Positions 36,829 through 46,245 of a DNA stretch of 64,000 bases are shown piece after piece. The notes under the pieces were generated by a model that worked only from the letters and a program-made list of their open reading frames with translations, had not been told where the DNA came from and did not search any database. The stretch spans positions 315,001-379,000 of the forward strand of contig NZ_JPDS01000001.1 of assembly GCF_000766795.1 (NCBI RefSeq), read 5' to 3'. The translations under genes and the position numbers were made by a program. Position 1 is the first letter of the stretch. Every line of letters starts with the position of its first letter. The stretch is from Polaribacter sp. Hel1_85. Lineage in GTDB: Bacteria > Bacteroidota > Bacteroidia > Flavobacteriales > Flavobacteriaceae.

Positions 36829-37506
36829 CTATAAAGTAAAAATGGTTAATAAAACACCTAAAAGAATAGCAATAAATTTCTGTAGGTTAAATTTATGGTT
36901 TTCAGTACTTTCAAAAAGAATAATGGTAGAAATATGTAAGAAAACCCCTATAATTAATGCTGTAATCTCTGTAGCGTAAGTGGTAAAAAAAGATATTTTA
37001 TCACCGATAAAAACTCCTAAAGGACTCATAAAAGCAAATACAATTAAAAAAATAAAGGTTATTTTTTTTGAGTATTTAGTCTGAATTAAAAAAGTAGTTA
37101 AAACCACAGCAATAGGTATTTTATGAACAATAATAGCCCACAATAAGTTATCATCAGCATTATGAATTGGTAAACCTTCAGAAAAGGCGTGTAAACATAA
37201 ACTTACAAATAACAAAGTTGGAAATTCTTTTCCATCAGAAAGAATATGAATATGTCCATGTTCTGCTCCTTTAGAAAAAGATTCTAAAACAGATTGTATA
37301 ATTATCCCGACTAAAATAAAAATTCCGATTTTTTTATAATCTGTAGTTTCAGAATAAACATCTGGCAATAAATGTAAAATTGTAACTGATAATAAATAAG
37401 CGCCACTAAAAGCTAATAATAAACGTACAACTTTATTATTAGGATTTAAAATAAAAACCAATAGTGAACCAATTAAAACAGATGCTATTAAAAGAATATA
37501 ACTCAT
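36829..37506 (-). CDS. ZIP family metal transporter
   Basis: A 225-residue membrane protein with about seven to eight helices. The metal-site helices are present: LHAFSEGLPIH (near 105) and VHKIPIAV (near 127), and a His-bearing loop GAEHGHIHILSDG lies before them, as in ZIP zinc/iron importers. Its start overlaps the end of the upstream methyltransferase gene by 4 bases. Zinc is the usual substrate; iron or manganese cannot be excluded. Confidence 0.88.
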   Translation of the reverse strand: MSYILLIASVLIGSLLVFILNPNNKVVRLLLAFSGAYLLSVTILHLLPDVYSETTDYKKIGIFILVGIIIQSVLESFSKGAEHGHIHILSDGKEFPTLLFVSLCLHAFSEGLPIHNADDNLLWAIIVHKIPIAVVLTTFLIQTKYSKKITFIFLIVFAFMSPLGVFIGDKISFFTTYATEITALIIGVFLHISTIILFESTENHKFNLQKFIAILLGVLLTIFTL

Positions 37507-38228
37507 TTTGCAATAATAATTAATCTATCTGAAGTTTTGGAATCAAAATTATCTAAATTGTAATTGCCAAAAACTTTTGTAATTGTAAAACCAACTTTTT
37601 TAAAGAAAGAAGTCATTTTTTCTAAATCTAAATACTTTACTTTCTCTGTATAACAATGATTTTTTCCATCAGTAAAAAAAGATATATGCTTTAAGATAAA
37701 ACCATCTTTAATTTCTCTTTTAATGTTAAAAGTAATGGCATCAACAGTTTTGGTCTCTTTAGTTACTAAATTTAGTTTTACTTTTTCAGCATTTAAAAAA
37801 TCGAAAACAAAAAAACCATCTTTATTTAATCCATTTTTTATGTTTTGAAGAATTAAAATATCTTCTTTATCATCTTCAAAATAACCAAAACTAGTAAACA
37901 AGTTAAAAATAGCGTCGTATTTATTATTAAATGGTTCACGCATGTCATGCACTTTAAACTTTAAAGTGTGATTTTCAAATTTTTTAGCAGATTTAATACT
38001 ATTGGCAGCTAAATCTCCACCGGTAACTTTGTAGCCCAAGGAGTTTAAAAATACAGAATGACGCCCTTTTCCACAAGGTAAATCTAAAATATGTGTTGAT
38101 TTTGGCAAGTTTAAAAAAGAAGTAATATTCTTCATAAACAATTGTGCTTCATCATCATTTCTTTCTTTATACAGTGTGTGATAATAAGGAGTATTAAACC
38201 AATCTGTAAACCAATCTTTTGTTTTCAT
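37503..38228 (-). CDS. Class I SAM-dependent methyltransferase
   Basis: A 241-residue protein with SAM-binding motif I ILDLPCGKGRHSVFL near 43-57, followed by the acidic end of strand 2 and YDAIFNLFTSFGYF near 108. The pattern matches small-molecule class I methyltransferases. Substrate unknown. It is divergent from the rRNA methyltransferase gene and coupled to the ZIP gene. Confidence 0.85.
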   Translation of the reverse strand: MKTKDWFTDWFNTPYYHTLYKERNDDEAQLFMKNITSFLNLPKSTHILDLPCGKGRHSVFLNSLGYKVTGGDLAANSIKSAKKFENHTLKFKVHDMREPFNNKYDAIFNLFTSFGYFEDDKEDILILQNIKNGLNKDGFFVFDFLNAEKVKLNLVTKETKTVDAITFNIKREIKDGFILKHISFFTDGKNHCYTEKVKYLDLEKMTSFFKKVGFTITKVFGNYNLDNFDSKTSDRLIIIAK

Positions 38229-38313
38229 AAGTTCTTTCAGTCTGTAAAAGTAACTAAATCTTACGTTTCTAAAAATGAAAAATTTAATTACTATTTATCC
38301 TATTAATAAAATG

Positions 38314-38321
38314 TATTTTTG
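38314..38321 (+). promoter_or_regulatory. -7 element for the rRNA methyltransferase gene
   Basis: TATTTTTG fits TAnnTTTG and is followed by GC. It lies 11 bases before the first ATG, so the transcript would have a very short leader. No TTG is seen near -33. Confidence 0.45.
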
Positions 38322-38332
38322 CAATCAATTTT

Positions 38333-39520
38333 ATGAGTATGAACAAAGATTTTAAAATGACAGCAACAACACTTTTCGGTTTAGAAGGCGTGTTGGCAAA
38401 CGAATTGAAGCAACTTGGCGCACAAGATGTTAAAGAAGGTATAAGAAGCGTTACTTTTAGAGGTGACACTGGTTTTATGTACAAAGCAAATATTGCTTTA
38501 AGAACTGCTGTAAGAATTTTAAAACCAATAAAAGTTTGTAAAATTTACGATGAAGAAGATTTGTACGAAGCAATTCAGAAAATAAAATGGGAAAACTATC
38601 TAGAAACTGAAGGTACTTTTGCAATAGGCGCTGTGGTAAACTCTAAGAATTTTACTTCTAATTCACATTATATTTCATTAAAATCTAAAGATGCAATTGC
38701 CGATTATTTTCGTCATAAATATAGTAAAAGACCCAATGTAGATTTAGATTATCCAGATTTAAAAGTTCACATTCATATTCATAAAGATTGGCTAACCGTT
38801 TCTTTAGATTCTTCTGGAGATTCTTTGCATAAAAGAGGCTATAGAACAGCAACTAATATTGCGCCAATAAACGAAGTTTTAGCTGCTGGTATGGTTTTAT
38901 TGTCTGGTTATACAGGCGATGAAAATTTCATCGATCCTATGTGTGGTTCTGGTACAATTTTAATAGAGGCAGCAATGATTGCTAACAATATTCCTGCAAA
39001 TATCAACAGAAAATTGTTTGCTTTCGAAAACTGGAAAGATTACGATGAAGATTTGTATTTTACAATTCAAGATTCATTATTAAAGAAAATTCGTTCTTCT
39101 CATTTTAAAATAATGGGGTTTGATAAAGCACCTTCTGCTGTACAAAAAGCACAAGCAAATATCGAAAATGCAAATCTAGATGAGTTTATTGGCGTGCATC
39201 ATGTCAACTTTTTTAACTCTAAAAAAGAAGTTTTTGGAAACACTACCATTTTGTTTAATCCACCTTATGGCGAGCGTTTAAACATAGATACAGAAGAATT
39301 TTATAAGAAAATTGGTGATACTTTAAAACACAATTACCCAGGTTCTACAGCTTGGTTAATCACTTCAGATACAGATGCATTAAAATTTGTAGGATTAAGA
39401 ACTTCTAAAAGAATTGCCCTTAAAAATGGTGATTTAAACTGTAAGTTTGTAAAGTACGAATTGTACGAAGGAACTCGTAAGTTTAAAGAACGTAAAACGA
39501 TTCCAGATTCTGAAGATTAG
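38333..39520 (+). CDS. THUMP-domain RNA N2-guanine methyltransferase (RlmL-N type)
   Basis: A 395-residue enzyme with an N-terminal ferredoxin-like/THUMP region (about 1-160) and a Rossmann methyltransferase domain. FIDPMCGSGTILIEAAM near 200 is the SAM motif and LFNPPYGERL near 305 the catalytic NPPY. This matches the RlmL N-terminal half (23S rRNA m2G2445) often annotated as N6-adenine DNA methylase. Three in-frame ATGs stand at 38333, 38339 and 38357; the first two agree with homologues, and the promoter position favours a short leader. Confidence 0.9.
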   Translation: MSMNKDFKMTATTLFGLEGVLANELKQLGAQDVKEGIRSVTFRGDTGFMYKANIALRTAVRILKPIKVCKIYDEEDLYEAIQKIKWENYLETEGTFAIGAVVNSKNFTSNSHYISLKSKDAIADYFRHKYSKRPNVDLDYPDLKVHIHIHKDWLTVSLDSSGDSLHKRGYRTATNIAPINEVLAAGMVLLSGYTGDENFIDPMCGSGTILIEAAMIANNIPANINRKLFAFENWKDYDEDLYFTIQDSLLKKIRSSHFKIMGFDKAPSAVQKAQANIENANLDEFIGVHHVNFFNSKKEVFGNTTILFNPPYGERLNIDTEEFYKKIGDTLKHNYPGSTAWLITSDTDALKFVGLRTSKRIALKNGDLNCKFVKYELYEGTRKFKERKTIPDSED

Positions 39521-39570
39521 TGAAAATATCATTCTTAAATGAGTTTTTTAAATAATTTAGGAATTTTTTT

Positions 39571-39686
39571 GAAGCTATTTCCTGCTTTTCGTTATATCTT
39601 TTTTATTTCTGTTCTCGATACAAATTTTTCATTCTTCAAAATTCACCCGAACATAAATAAAAAAGGATGCCACTGCAATCAGGGCT
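39571..39686 (-). ncRNA. flavo-1-like structured RNA element
   Basis: In the 301-base gap 39521-39821 the reverse strand reads AGCCCTGATTGCAGTGGCAT at one end and GAAAAGCAGGAAATAGCTTC at the other. This pair of conserved blocks, joined through ATC-T-run and A-run-GAT, is known to me as a widespread intergenic element of flavobacterial genomes that I believe is the flavo-1 RNA motif. Between the blocks an insert contains TGTTC and GAACA arms. The name is from memory; a covariance search would settle it. The rest of the gap shows nothing recognisable. Confidence 0.5.
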
Positions 39687-39821
39687 AAACTTGTTTGCTA
39701 ACTTTAGAAATAATGATTTGTTTAGTTTTAATATTAAAAAAAACCTTAAAAAAGCGGAATGAATTTCAGTTTATTTAAAGGATCTTTGTCTTTTTCTGTT
39801 ACTTTTTATAATTTCAGTTTC

Positions 39822-40820
39822 TTATTTCAAAATAGCATTAATATTTTCTAATTCATCTTCAGAAAATACAGTATTTTCAGTAGCTTTTATGCTATCTAAA
39901 ATTTGTGATGTTTTACTGGCTCCAATTAAGACAGAAGTAATTCTATCATCTTTTAAAATCCAAGAAATTGCCATTTGTGCTAAATTTTGGTTTCTATTTT
40001 TAGCAATTTCATTTAATTCTTTAATTTTTGGTAGCATTTCTAATACGGTATCCGTATTTAAAAACGGGCTGTTTTTTACTGCTCTAGAATCTTTAGGTAA
40101 ACCATTTAGGTATTTGTCAGTTAACATTCCTTGTGCTAAAGGAGAAAAACAAATAGCACCAACACCAGATTTCCCTAACAAATCTAACAATCCATCTTCA
40201 ATCCAACGATCAAACAAACTATATCTTGGTTGATGAATTAAACAAGGTGTTCCTAAATCTTTTAAAATTTTAAAAGCTTCTTTTGCTCTTTCTGGTTTGT
40301 AATTAGAAAGACCAACATACAATGCTTTTCCTTGTCTTACCATTAAATCTAAAGTGCCCATTGTTTCCTCTAAAGGCGTATCATTATCTGGTCTGTGATG
40401 ATAAAAAACATCTACATAATCCAATCCCATTCTTTGTAAACTTTGATCTAAACTAGCTACTAAAAACTTTTTAGAACCCCAATCTCCATAAGGTCCAGGC
40501 CACATTCCATAACCAGCTTTAGTTGAAATAATTAATTCATCTCTATAAGATTTAAAATCTTTCTTTAATATTTTACCAAAGTTTTTTTCTGCAGAACCTG
40601 GAGGTGGTCCATAATTATTAGCCAAATCAAAATGGGTAATTCCATTGTCAAAAGCACATTTTAAAAGATTTCTAGCATTTTTAAAATTGTCTTTTGCTCC
40701 GAAATTGTGCCATAAACCTAAAGAAAGTTCAGGGAGTAATAAACCACTGTTTCCTGTTCTTCTATAATTCATTTTCTCATAGCGATTTTCATCAGCTATA
40801 TATTTGCCTTTTTTACTCAT
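39822..40820 (-). CDS. Aldo/keto reductase (YghZ/GPR-like)
   Basis: A 332-residue NADPH-dependent reductase. FDLANNYGPPPGSAEKNFG (Asp and Tyr of the tetrad), ISTKAGYGMWPGPYGDWGSK (Lys) and DVFYHHRPD (His) match the YghZ/L-glyceraldehyde-3-phosphate reductase branch, which also clears methylglyoxal. It stands alone on the reverse strand, with a perfect inverted repeat upstream at 40881-40904. Confidence 0.9.
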   Translation of the reverse strand: MSKKGKYIADENRYEKMNYRRTGNSGLLLPELSLGLWHNFGAKDNFKNARNLLKCAFDNGITHFDLANNYGPPPGSAEKNFGKILKKDFKSYRDELIISTKAGYGMWPGPYGDWGSKKFLVASLDQSLQRMGLDYVDVFYHHRPDNDTPLEETMGTLDLMVRQGKALYVGLSNYKPERAKEAFKILKDLGTPCLIHQPRYSLFDRWIEDGLLDLLGKSGVGAICFSPLAQGMLTDKYLNGLPKDSRAVKNSPFLNTDTVLEMLPKIKELNEIAKNRNQNLAQMAISWILKDDRITSVLIGASKTSQILDSIKATENTVFSEDELENINAILK

Positions 40821-40880
40821 AATTTTGATATACTTTTTCTAAAGCCTAAAGATTTTATGCCATAAATATAAAACTTGTAG

Positions 40881-40904
40881 ATGATAAATGATTCCATTTA
40901 TCAT
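40881..40904. promoter_or_regulatory. Perfect inverted repeat between aldo/keto reductase and OmpA genes
   Basis: ATGATAAATG, four bases, CATTTATCAT form a 10-bp perfect inverted repeat in the 198-base divergent gap. It is AT-rich, without a T-run on either strand. It would overlap the -33 position of a TATATTTA -7-like element on the reverse strand at 40863-40870, so it is likely an operator for the reductase. Confidence 0.45.
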
Positions 40905-41018
40905 TATTATTTATAAATAAACTTTTTCTGATAAAAGAATAAAAAGATATTATTTTATAATCCTTTTATTGGATAAAAAACTTTAATTACGTAATATTGA
41001 GGTAACTAAAAACCAACT

Positions 41019-41870
41019 ATGAAAAATTTAATATATCCATTATCAATAATTATTTTGATATCCACTTCATGTGTCTCTAAAAAGAAGTATGCAGCATTAG
41101 AAACTAAATATTCAGATACCAAAACGAGTTTAAATGATATCAAACTTAAGTTTGCAAAAATTGACAAAAGAGTTCAAATTTATAATGATAAGATAAATTC
41201 TTTAAGAGGAGATAATATTACTTTAGAAAGAGAGAATAAATTAAAGCTAGATTTTGTTGATGGTAAAGCTGTAGTTTCTGAACAAACTAGAACTTTAATG
41301 AATAAAACATTAGCAAAAATGGACCCTAAAAAACTAGCCAATGCTAAGACATTAAAGGATTCTTTAAATTTAGCAGTTTCTTATAATGTAGTTAGAAAAG
41401 CTTTGGGTAAATCAGAATTTAAAGATTCTGAAGATATCAATATAAATATTGAAGAAACTGTAGTAATGATTTCTGTTTCGGATAAATTACTTTTTAATTC
41501 TGGAAGTTATCAAGTTAAAAATAGTGCCTTAAAGTTAATTACCAAATTAGCAGATATTATACAATCAGAACCAAGTATAGATGTTATGATTGAAGGTCAT
41601 GCAGATTCTAAAACTATTAAAAATGAAAGTGTAAAAGACAATTGGGATTTAAGTGTAAAAAGAGCGACTTCTATTGTTAGGCTTCTTCAAAATAAATTTG
41701 ATATAGAAGGAAGTAGGTTAATTGCTTCTGGTAGAGGAGATACAATGCCTTTATACCCTAATACAAGTAATGAAAATAGGGCTAAAAATAGAAGAACAAA
41801 AATTATAATTCTTCCTAATTTAAATAAGTTTTTTGCCTTACTAACAGAAGAAGGAGTAATAGAAAAATAG
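41019..41870 (+). CDS. OmpA family lipoprotein
   Basis: A 283-residue lipoprotein: signal peptide with STSC lipobox (Cys18), a coiled-coil region (about 24-70), and a C-terminal OmpA domain (about 145-270) with IEGHADSKTIKN and SVKRATSIVRLL...NRRTKI, which binds peptidoglycan. It fixes the outer membrane to the cell wall. Monocistronic, ending 13 bases before a bidirectional hairpin terminator. Confidence 0.92.
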   Translation: MKNLIYPLSIIILISTSCVSKKKYAALETKYSDTKTSLNDIKLKFAKIDKRVQIYNDKINSLRGDNITLERENKLKLDFVDGKAVVSEQTRTLMNKTLAKMDPKKLANAKTLKDSLNLAVSYNVVRKALGKSEFKDSEDININIEETVVMISVSDKLLFNSGSYQVKNSALKLITKLADIIQSEPSIDVMIEGHADSKTIKNESVKDNWDLSVKRATSIVRLLQNKFDIEGSRLIASGRGDTMPLYPNTSNENRAKNRRTKIIILPNLNKFFALLTEEGVIEK

Positions 41871-41883
41871 AATTATTCTACAT

Positions 41884-41922
41884 AAAAAAACTATCGTTTT
41901 TAAGTAGACGATAGTTTTTTTT
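41884..41922. terminator. Hairpin terminator between OmpA and FAD oxidase genes
   Basis: CTATCGT (41891-41897) pairs with ACGATAG (41908-41914), with an A-run before and eight T after. It can serve both convergent genes. Confidence 0.8.
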
Positions 41923-41944
41923 AAGAATTTATTCTAGATAATTA

Positions 41945-44842
41945 CTACAAAAGTGCCTCTTTTAATAATGTAATAGGGTGTTTTGCAACACGTTTTGTTC
42001 CATCAAAAATTTGATGTCTACAACTTGTTCCTGCAGCTGCAATTTCTGTATCTTCACTACAGTTTCTAACTTTTGGAAACAATGTATCTTCACCAACTTG
42101 CATAGAAACTTTATAATGTTCTTTTTCATAACCAAAAGAACCTGCCATTCCACAACAACCAGTATTCATAATAGTTACCGTATAATTTTTAGGAATATTT
42201 AAAACCTGAAAACTAGCATGAGTTCCTGTTAAAGCCTTTTGATGACAATGACCATGAACTTTTAATGTTTTAGATTCTTCAGTAAATAATGTGGTATCGA
42301 TGTTTCCTTTTTCTAATTCTTTTGATAAAAATTCTTCAAATGTAAAACTGTTTTTTGCTATTTTTTCTGCGGAAGATTTATCATCAGCTAAACGAATGTA
42401 TTCATCTCTAAAAGTTAAAATTGCTGATGGCTCTATACCAATTAATGGAGTTTCATCTGTAATTAAATCTTTAAAAATAGATACATTATTGTTACTAATT
42501 GCTTTTGCTTCTTTTAAAAATCCTTTAGAAATATGACTTCTTCCACTTTCATCATGTTTCACATTTTTAATTTCGTAACCTAATTTTTCTAATAAAATAA
42601 ATGCATCTTTTCCTATTTCTGCATCATAAAAGTTGGTAAACTCATCATTAAATAAATAAACTGCTTTTTTAGAAGGTGTTGATTTATGTTTCTTTAACCA
42701 ACTACTTAAAGTTTGTTTTGCTAATTTAGGAACCGTTCTTTCTACTGCAACACCTAACATTTTTTTAGAAAAGTTTGTATTTGTAATAAAGTTCGTGATA
42801 GAAGGTGCAATGCTTCCTAGTTTATTGTATTTAGCATTGTTTGCAAACATTTTACTTCTAAAAGAATAGCCATTTGTTTCTTGATATTGATATAAAAACT
42901 CAGCTTTTAAACTAGCAATATCAACATTACTAGGACATTCTGTTGCACATGCTTTACAGCTTAAACAAAGGTCTAAAACTTGTTTTAATTCTTTAGAATC
43001 AAACTTATTTGCTGCAGTATTGTTTGTTAGAACATCTCGCAATGTATTTGCTCTTGCTCTTGTGGTATCTTTTTCGTCTTTTGTAGCTCTATAACTTGGA
43101 CACAAAGTTCCTCCAGCTTCAACAGGTTTTCTACAATCTCCAGAACCATTACATTTTTCTGCGAGTTTTAAAATCCCTTCACTTTCAGAAAAATCTTGTA
43201 TCGTTTTAATAAGAGGTTCTTCTCTATCAACTTCATAACGTAAGCTTTCATCCATTGCAAAAGCATCTGTTATTTTTCCTTGATTAAACACGTTATTCGG
43301 ATCAAATGCTTTTTTTATTCTTCTTAATAATTGATAATTTTTATCACCAATCATTAAAGGAATAAATTCTGCACGCACAATTCCATCTCCATGTTCTCCA
43401 GAAAACGAACCTTTATATTTTTTGACTAATTCTGCAGTCTCAGTCGTAATTTTTCTAAATAAAACGACGTCTTCTTTTTTCTTGATATTTAAAATCGGAC
43501 GTAAATGTAATTCTCCAGCTCCAGCATGTGCATAATACACAGCATTTTGCTGATATTTATCCATTATTTTGGTAAACTCTTCTATATAATTTGGTAAATC
43601 TTCTAAAGCAACTGCTGTATCTTCAATACAAGCAACCGCTTTTTTATCTCCCACAATATTTGCCAAAGCACCTAAACCAGCTTTTCTTAAATAATGCACT
43701 TTTGCAATATCTGCACCATAAACTTTTGGATGATGATACCCAAAATTGTTTTTTTCTAAATCTGCAATTAAATTATCTGCATAAATTTCTGCTTGTTCTA
43801 TAGTTGCAGCAGAAACTTCTAACATTAAAACTGCTTCTGGATCTCCTTGTAAAAAGAACCTGTTTTTTGCTAAATCTGGATGATTTTTAGTACAATCTAG
43901 AATTGTTTTATCCATTAATTCACAATTATATAAATTGTGATTCATAGAAATTAAAGTTGCTTTTAAACTTTCGTTTATACTCGTAAAATGAGTACAAACC
44001 ATAATACTTTCTTTAGGAGGAATAGCATCTAATTGTAAAGTAATTGCAGTAGAAAAAGCCAGTGTTCCTTCACTTCCAGAAAGTAGTTTTGCTACATTTA
44101 TAGTAGGTTTTGTTCCTCCAAATAAATCTGAAGTTAAAAACTCATCTACAGCATAACCTGTACATCTTCTGTGAATAGTTTCTTTGGGAAATTCGTTTTT
44201 AATTTCTTGCTGATTTTCAGCTAAAGAAAGTTCATCAAAAATGGCTTTATAAATTTTTCCTTCTTGTGTTTCTTCTTTTGTTTTTTTAATAAATTCTTCT
44301 GAAGAAATTTCGTTGAAAGTTGCTTTGCTACCATCACTTAAAATAGCATCAATACTTAATACTTTATCACGTGTAACACCATATTTTATAGAAGTACTTC
44401 CAGAGGAATTGTTACCAACCATTCCACCAATCATACACCTGTTAGATGTTGATGTATTTGGGCCAAAAAATAATTTATAAGGTTTTAAATACACATTTAA
44501 AGAATCTCTTACAATTCCTGGTTGAAGTGTAATTGTTTTTGCTTTTTCATCAAAAGAAATAATTTCTGTAAAATGCTTAGAAACATCTACTACAATTCCT
44601 TCTCCAACACATTGGCCTGCTAAAGAGGTTCCTGCTGTTCTAGGTATTAAGGTGATGTTATTTTTTGTAGCAAAATCAATTAAAGTAATAATGTCTTTTT
44701 CATCCTTTGGAAAAGCAACAGCTAAAGGAATTTTACGATATACAGAAGCATCTGTTGCGTATAAAGTTTTGTGTAAATCGTCAAAAAGAACATCACCAGA
44801 AAGTGAATTGTGTAATGTGTTTAAAGTAGTATTATCTATCAT
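41945..44842 (-). CDS. FAD-linked oxidase fused to Fe-S/CCG oxidoreductase domain (YdiJ/GlcDF-like)
   Basis: A 965-residue fusion. N-terminal FAD-binding domain (about 25-270; GTSLAGQCVGEGIVVDVSKH, MVGNNSSGSTSIKYG), FAD-oxidase C-terminal domain (about 300-530; SGEHGDGIVRAEFIP), a ferredoxin-like part with Cys groups near 564-580 and 626-636 (CLSCKACATECPSN), and a CCG domain (HGHCHQKA and GCCGMAGSFGYEKEHY near 895). This layout fits D-2-hydroxyglutarate or D-lactate/glycolate dehydrogenases passing electrons to quinone. The 2-hydroxyacid used cannot be fixed from sequence. Confidence 0.92.
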   Translation of the reverse strand: MIDNTTLNTLHNSLSGDVLFDDLHKTLYATDASVYRKIPLAVAFPKDEKDIITLIDFATKNNITLIPRTAGTSLAGQCVGEGIVVDVSKHFTEIISFDEKAKTITLQPGIVRDSLNVYLKPYKLFFGPNTSTSNRCMIGGMVGNNSSGSTSIKYGVTRDKVLSIDAILSDGSKATFNEISSEEFIKKTKEETQEGKIYKAIFDELSLAENQQEIKNEFPKETIHRRCTGYAVDEFLTSDLFGGTKPTINVAKLLSGSEGTLAFSTAITLQLDAIPPKESIMVCTHFTSINESLKATLISMNHNLYNCELMDKTILDCTKNHPDLAKNRFFLQGDPEAVLMLEVSAATIEQAEIYADNLIADLEKNNFGYHHPKVYGADIAKVHYLRKAGLGALANIVGDKKAVACIEDTAVALEDLPNYIEEFTKIMDKYQQNAVYYAHAGAGELHLRPILNIKKKEDVVLFRKITTETAELVKKYKGSFSGEHGDGIVRAEFIPLMIGDKNYQLLRRIKKAFDPNNVFNQGKITDAFAMDESLRYEVDREEPLIKTIQDFSESEGILKLAEKCNGSGDCRKPVEAGGTLCPSYRATKDEKDTTRARANTLRDVLTNNTAANKFDSKELKQVLDLCLSCKACATECPSNVDIASLKAEFLYQYQETNGYSFRSKMFANNAKYNKLGSIAPSITNFITNTNFSKKMLGVAVERTVPKLAKQTLSSWLKKHKSTPSKKAVYLFNDEFTNFYDAEIGKDAFILLEKLGYEIKNVKHDESGRSHISKGFLKEAKAISNNNVSIFKDLITDETPLIGIEPSAILTFRDEYIRLADDKSSAEKIAKNSFTFEEFLSKELEKGNIDTTLFTEESKTLKVHGHCHQKALTGTHASFQVLNIPKNYTVTIMNTGCCGMAGSFGYEKEHYKVSMQVGEDTLFPKVRNCSEDTEIAAAGTSCRHQIFDGTKRVAKHPITLLKEALL

Positions 44843-44984
44843 TTTTTACTATTGAAAAATAAGATTTCAACAACAAATATCCGAATAAAAAATAGTAATG
44901 TATAGAGATTAGACCATGTAAAAAGTAATTTTATCAATTATATAATTTTGCAATCACTTTTAGCCTAAAAATTGAATTAAATAT

Positions 44985-46160
44985 TTAGTTTAAATTCTTT
45001 TGTTTAGAAAAGCTAAATAAACCAATAATAGGTCCAATAGCTAAAACCATAAAGATGTAATTAGAATTAAAATTTTCTTGTAAATAACTAATTATTTGAA
45101 TGCTGATAATTGTAATTGCAAAACCAATAGAATTAACGATTGTTAGAGCAGTTCCTTTGTCTTTTGAAGGAGCGTTTTTAGCTACTAAAGTGGAAAAAAG
45201 TGGTGAGTCTGCAATCACAAACATTCCCCATAATAATAAGAATCCTATAAAAATAATTTGATTATCAATAGAAAATATAAAAGGAGATATTAAACAACAA
45301 AAACCAGATAATAAAAGTGCATAAAAAGCTATTTTTTGAGCTCCAAATTTTTCTGCTAAATAACCTGCTAAAACACAAGATAAACTTCCAATACCTATAA
45401 TGATAAAAGATAGTAAAGGAATATTAAAAACAACATCTGAATGCAGGTTAGCGTAGGTTTTTAATAAAATAGGAACAAAAACCCAAAAAGTATATAATTC
45501 CCACATATGTCCAAAATAACCAAAAGCAGGTTTTCTAAAGTTTTTGTTTTTAAAAATTGAAAAACAAATAGTAATATCAAGTTTTGTTCCCGCTTTTCTA
45601 AAAGGTCCATTTGGAACGAAAACAAGCATCATAAAACCTCCAAAACTTGCCAAAATAGAAATAGAAATTAAGATGTTTTTCCAAGAATAATCATGTAAAA
45701 AGTCTTTTAATAAATGCGGTAAAGCAGTACCTAAAACTAAAGCTCCAACCAAAAATCCTAATGATTTTCCTATACCTTTATCAAAATAGTCTGTGGCAAT
45801 TTTCATTCCTACAGGATAAATTCCTGCCAAGAAAAATCCAGTAAAAAAACGTAAACAGATTAAACTAAATAAGGTTTGGTTTTCGATGATTAAACTCACG
45901 TTAAAAATAGCACCAAATAAGGCGCTCACAAAGAAGACTTTAGAGGGTGAAAATCGATCTGCAATTGTAAATAAGGCAAATAATAAAGTTCCTATTATAA
46001 AACCAAATTGTACTGCAGAAGTTATATGGCTTGAGGCGCCTTCTTCTAAATTATAATTGGTTATTAAATCGCTCATAACTCCATTTCCTGCAAACCATAA
46101 AGAGGTGCAGCAAAACTGAGAAATAATGATTATAGGAAGAATTATTTTTGATTTGCTCAT
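44985..46160 (-). CDS. Major facilitator superfamily transporter
   Basis: A 391-residue carrier with twelve hydrophobic helices. I set the start at ATG 46160 (MSKSKIILPIIIISQF), because the longer frame to 46265 adds 35 residues that would run through the promoter and start of the divergent lyase gene. The pattern LWFAGNGVMSDL in helix 1-2 and RFFTGFFLAGIYPVGMKI in helix 4 resembles nitrate/cyanate-type MFS members, but the substrate is unknown. Confidence 0.85.
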   Translation of the reverse strand: MSKSKIILPIIIISQFCCTSLWFAGNGVMSDLITNYNLEEGASSHITSAVQFGFIIGTLLFALFTIADRFSPSKVFFVSALFGAIFNVSLIIENQTLFSLICLRFFTGFFLAGIYPVGMKIATDYFDKGIGKSLGFLVGALVLGTALPHLLKDFLHDYSWKNILISISILASFGGFMMLVFVPNGPFRKAGTKLDITICFSIFKNKNFRKPAFGYFGHMWELYTFWVFVPILLKTYANLHSDVVFNIPLLSFIIIGIGSLSCVLAGYLAEKFGAQKIAFYALLLSGFCCLISPFIFSIDNQIIFIGFLLLWGMFVIADSPLFSTLVAKNAPSKDKGTALTIVNSIGFAITIISIQIISYLQENFNSNYIFMVLAIGPIIGLFSFSKQKNLN

Positions 46161-46209
46161 AGAGAAAACGAAAGTACCAAAAAGCATGCAATAATCAATT
46201 AAAAAATGT

Positions 46210-46239
46210 TTTGCTACTTCATTAGAATCTCTATCTTTG
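46210..46239 (+). promoter_or_regulatory. Bacteroidetes-type promoter of the HMG-CoA-lyase-like gene
   Basis: TTTG (46210-46213), 18 bases, TATCTTTG (46232-46239). Both elements match the consensus. Transcription should begin 4-7 bases after the last G, at or next to the ATG at 46246. Confidence 0.65.
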
Positions 46240-46245
46240 ATATTG

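Noticed and set aside
44943..44950. TAATTTTG promoter-like element on the + strand
   Set aside because: No forward gene follows it; in 80% A+T spacers such matches arise by chance.
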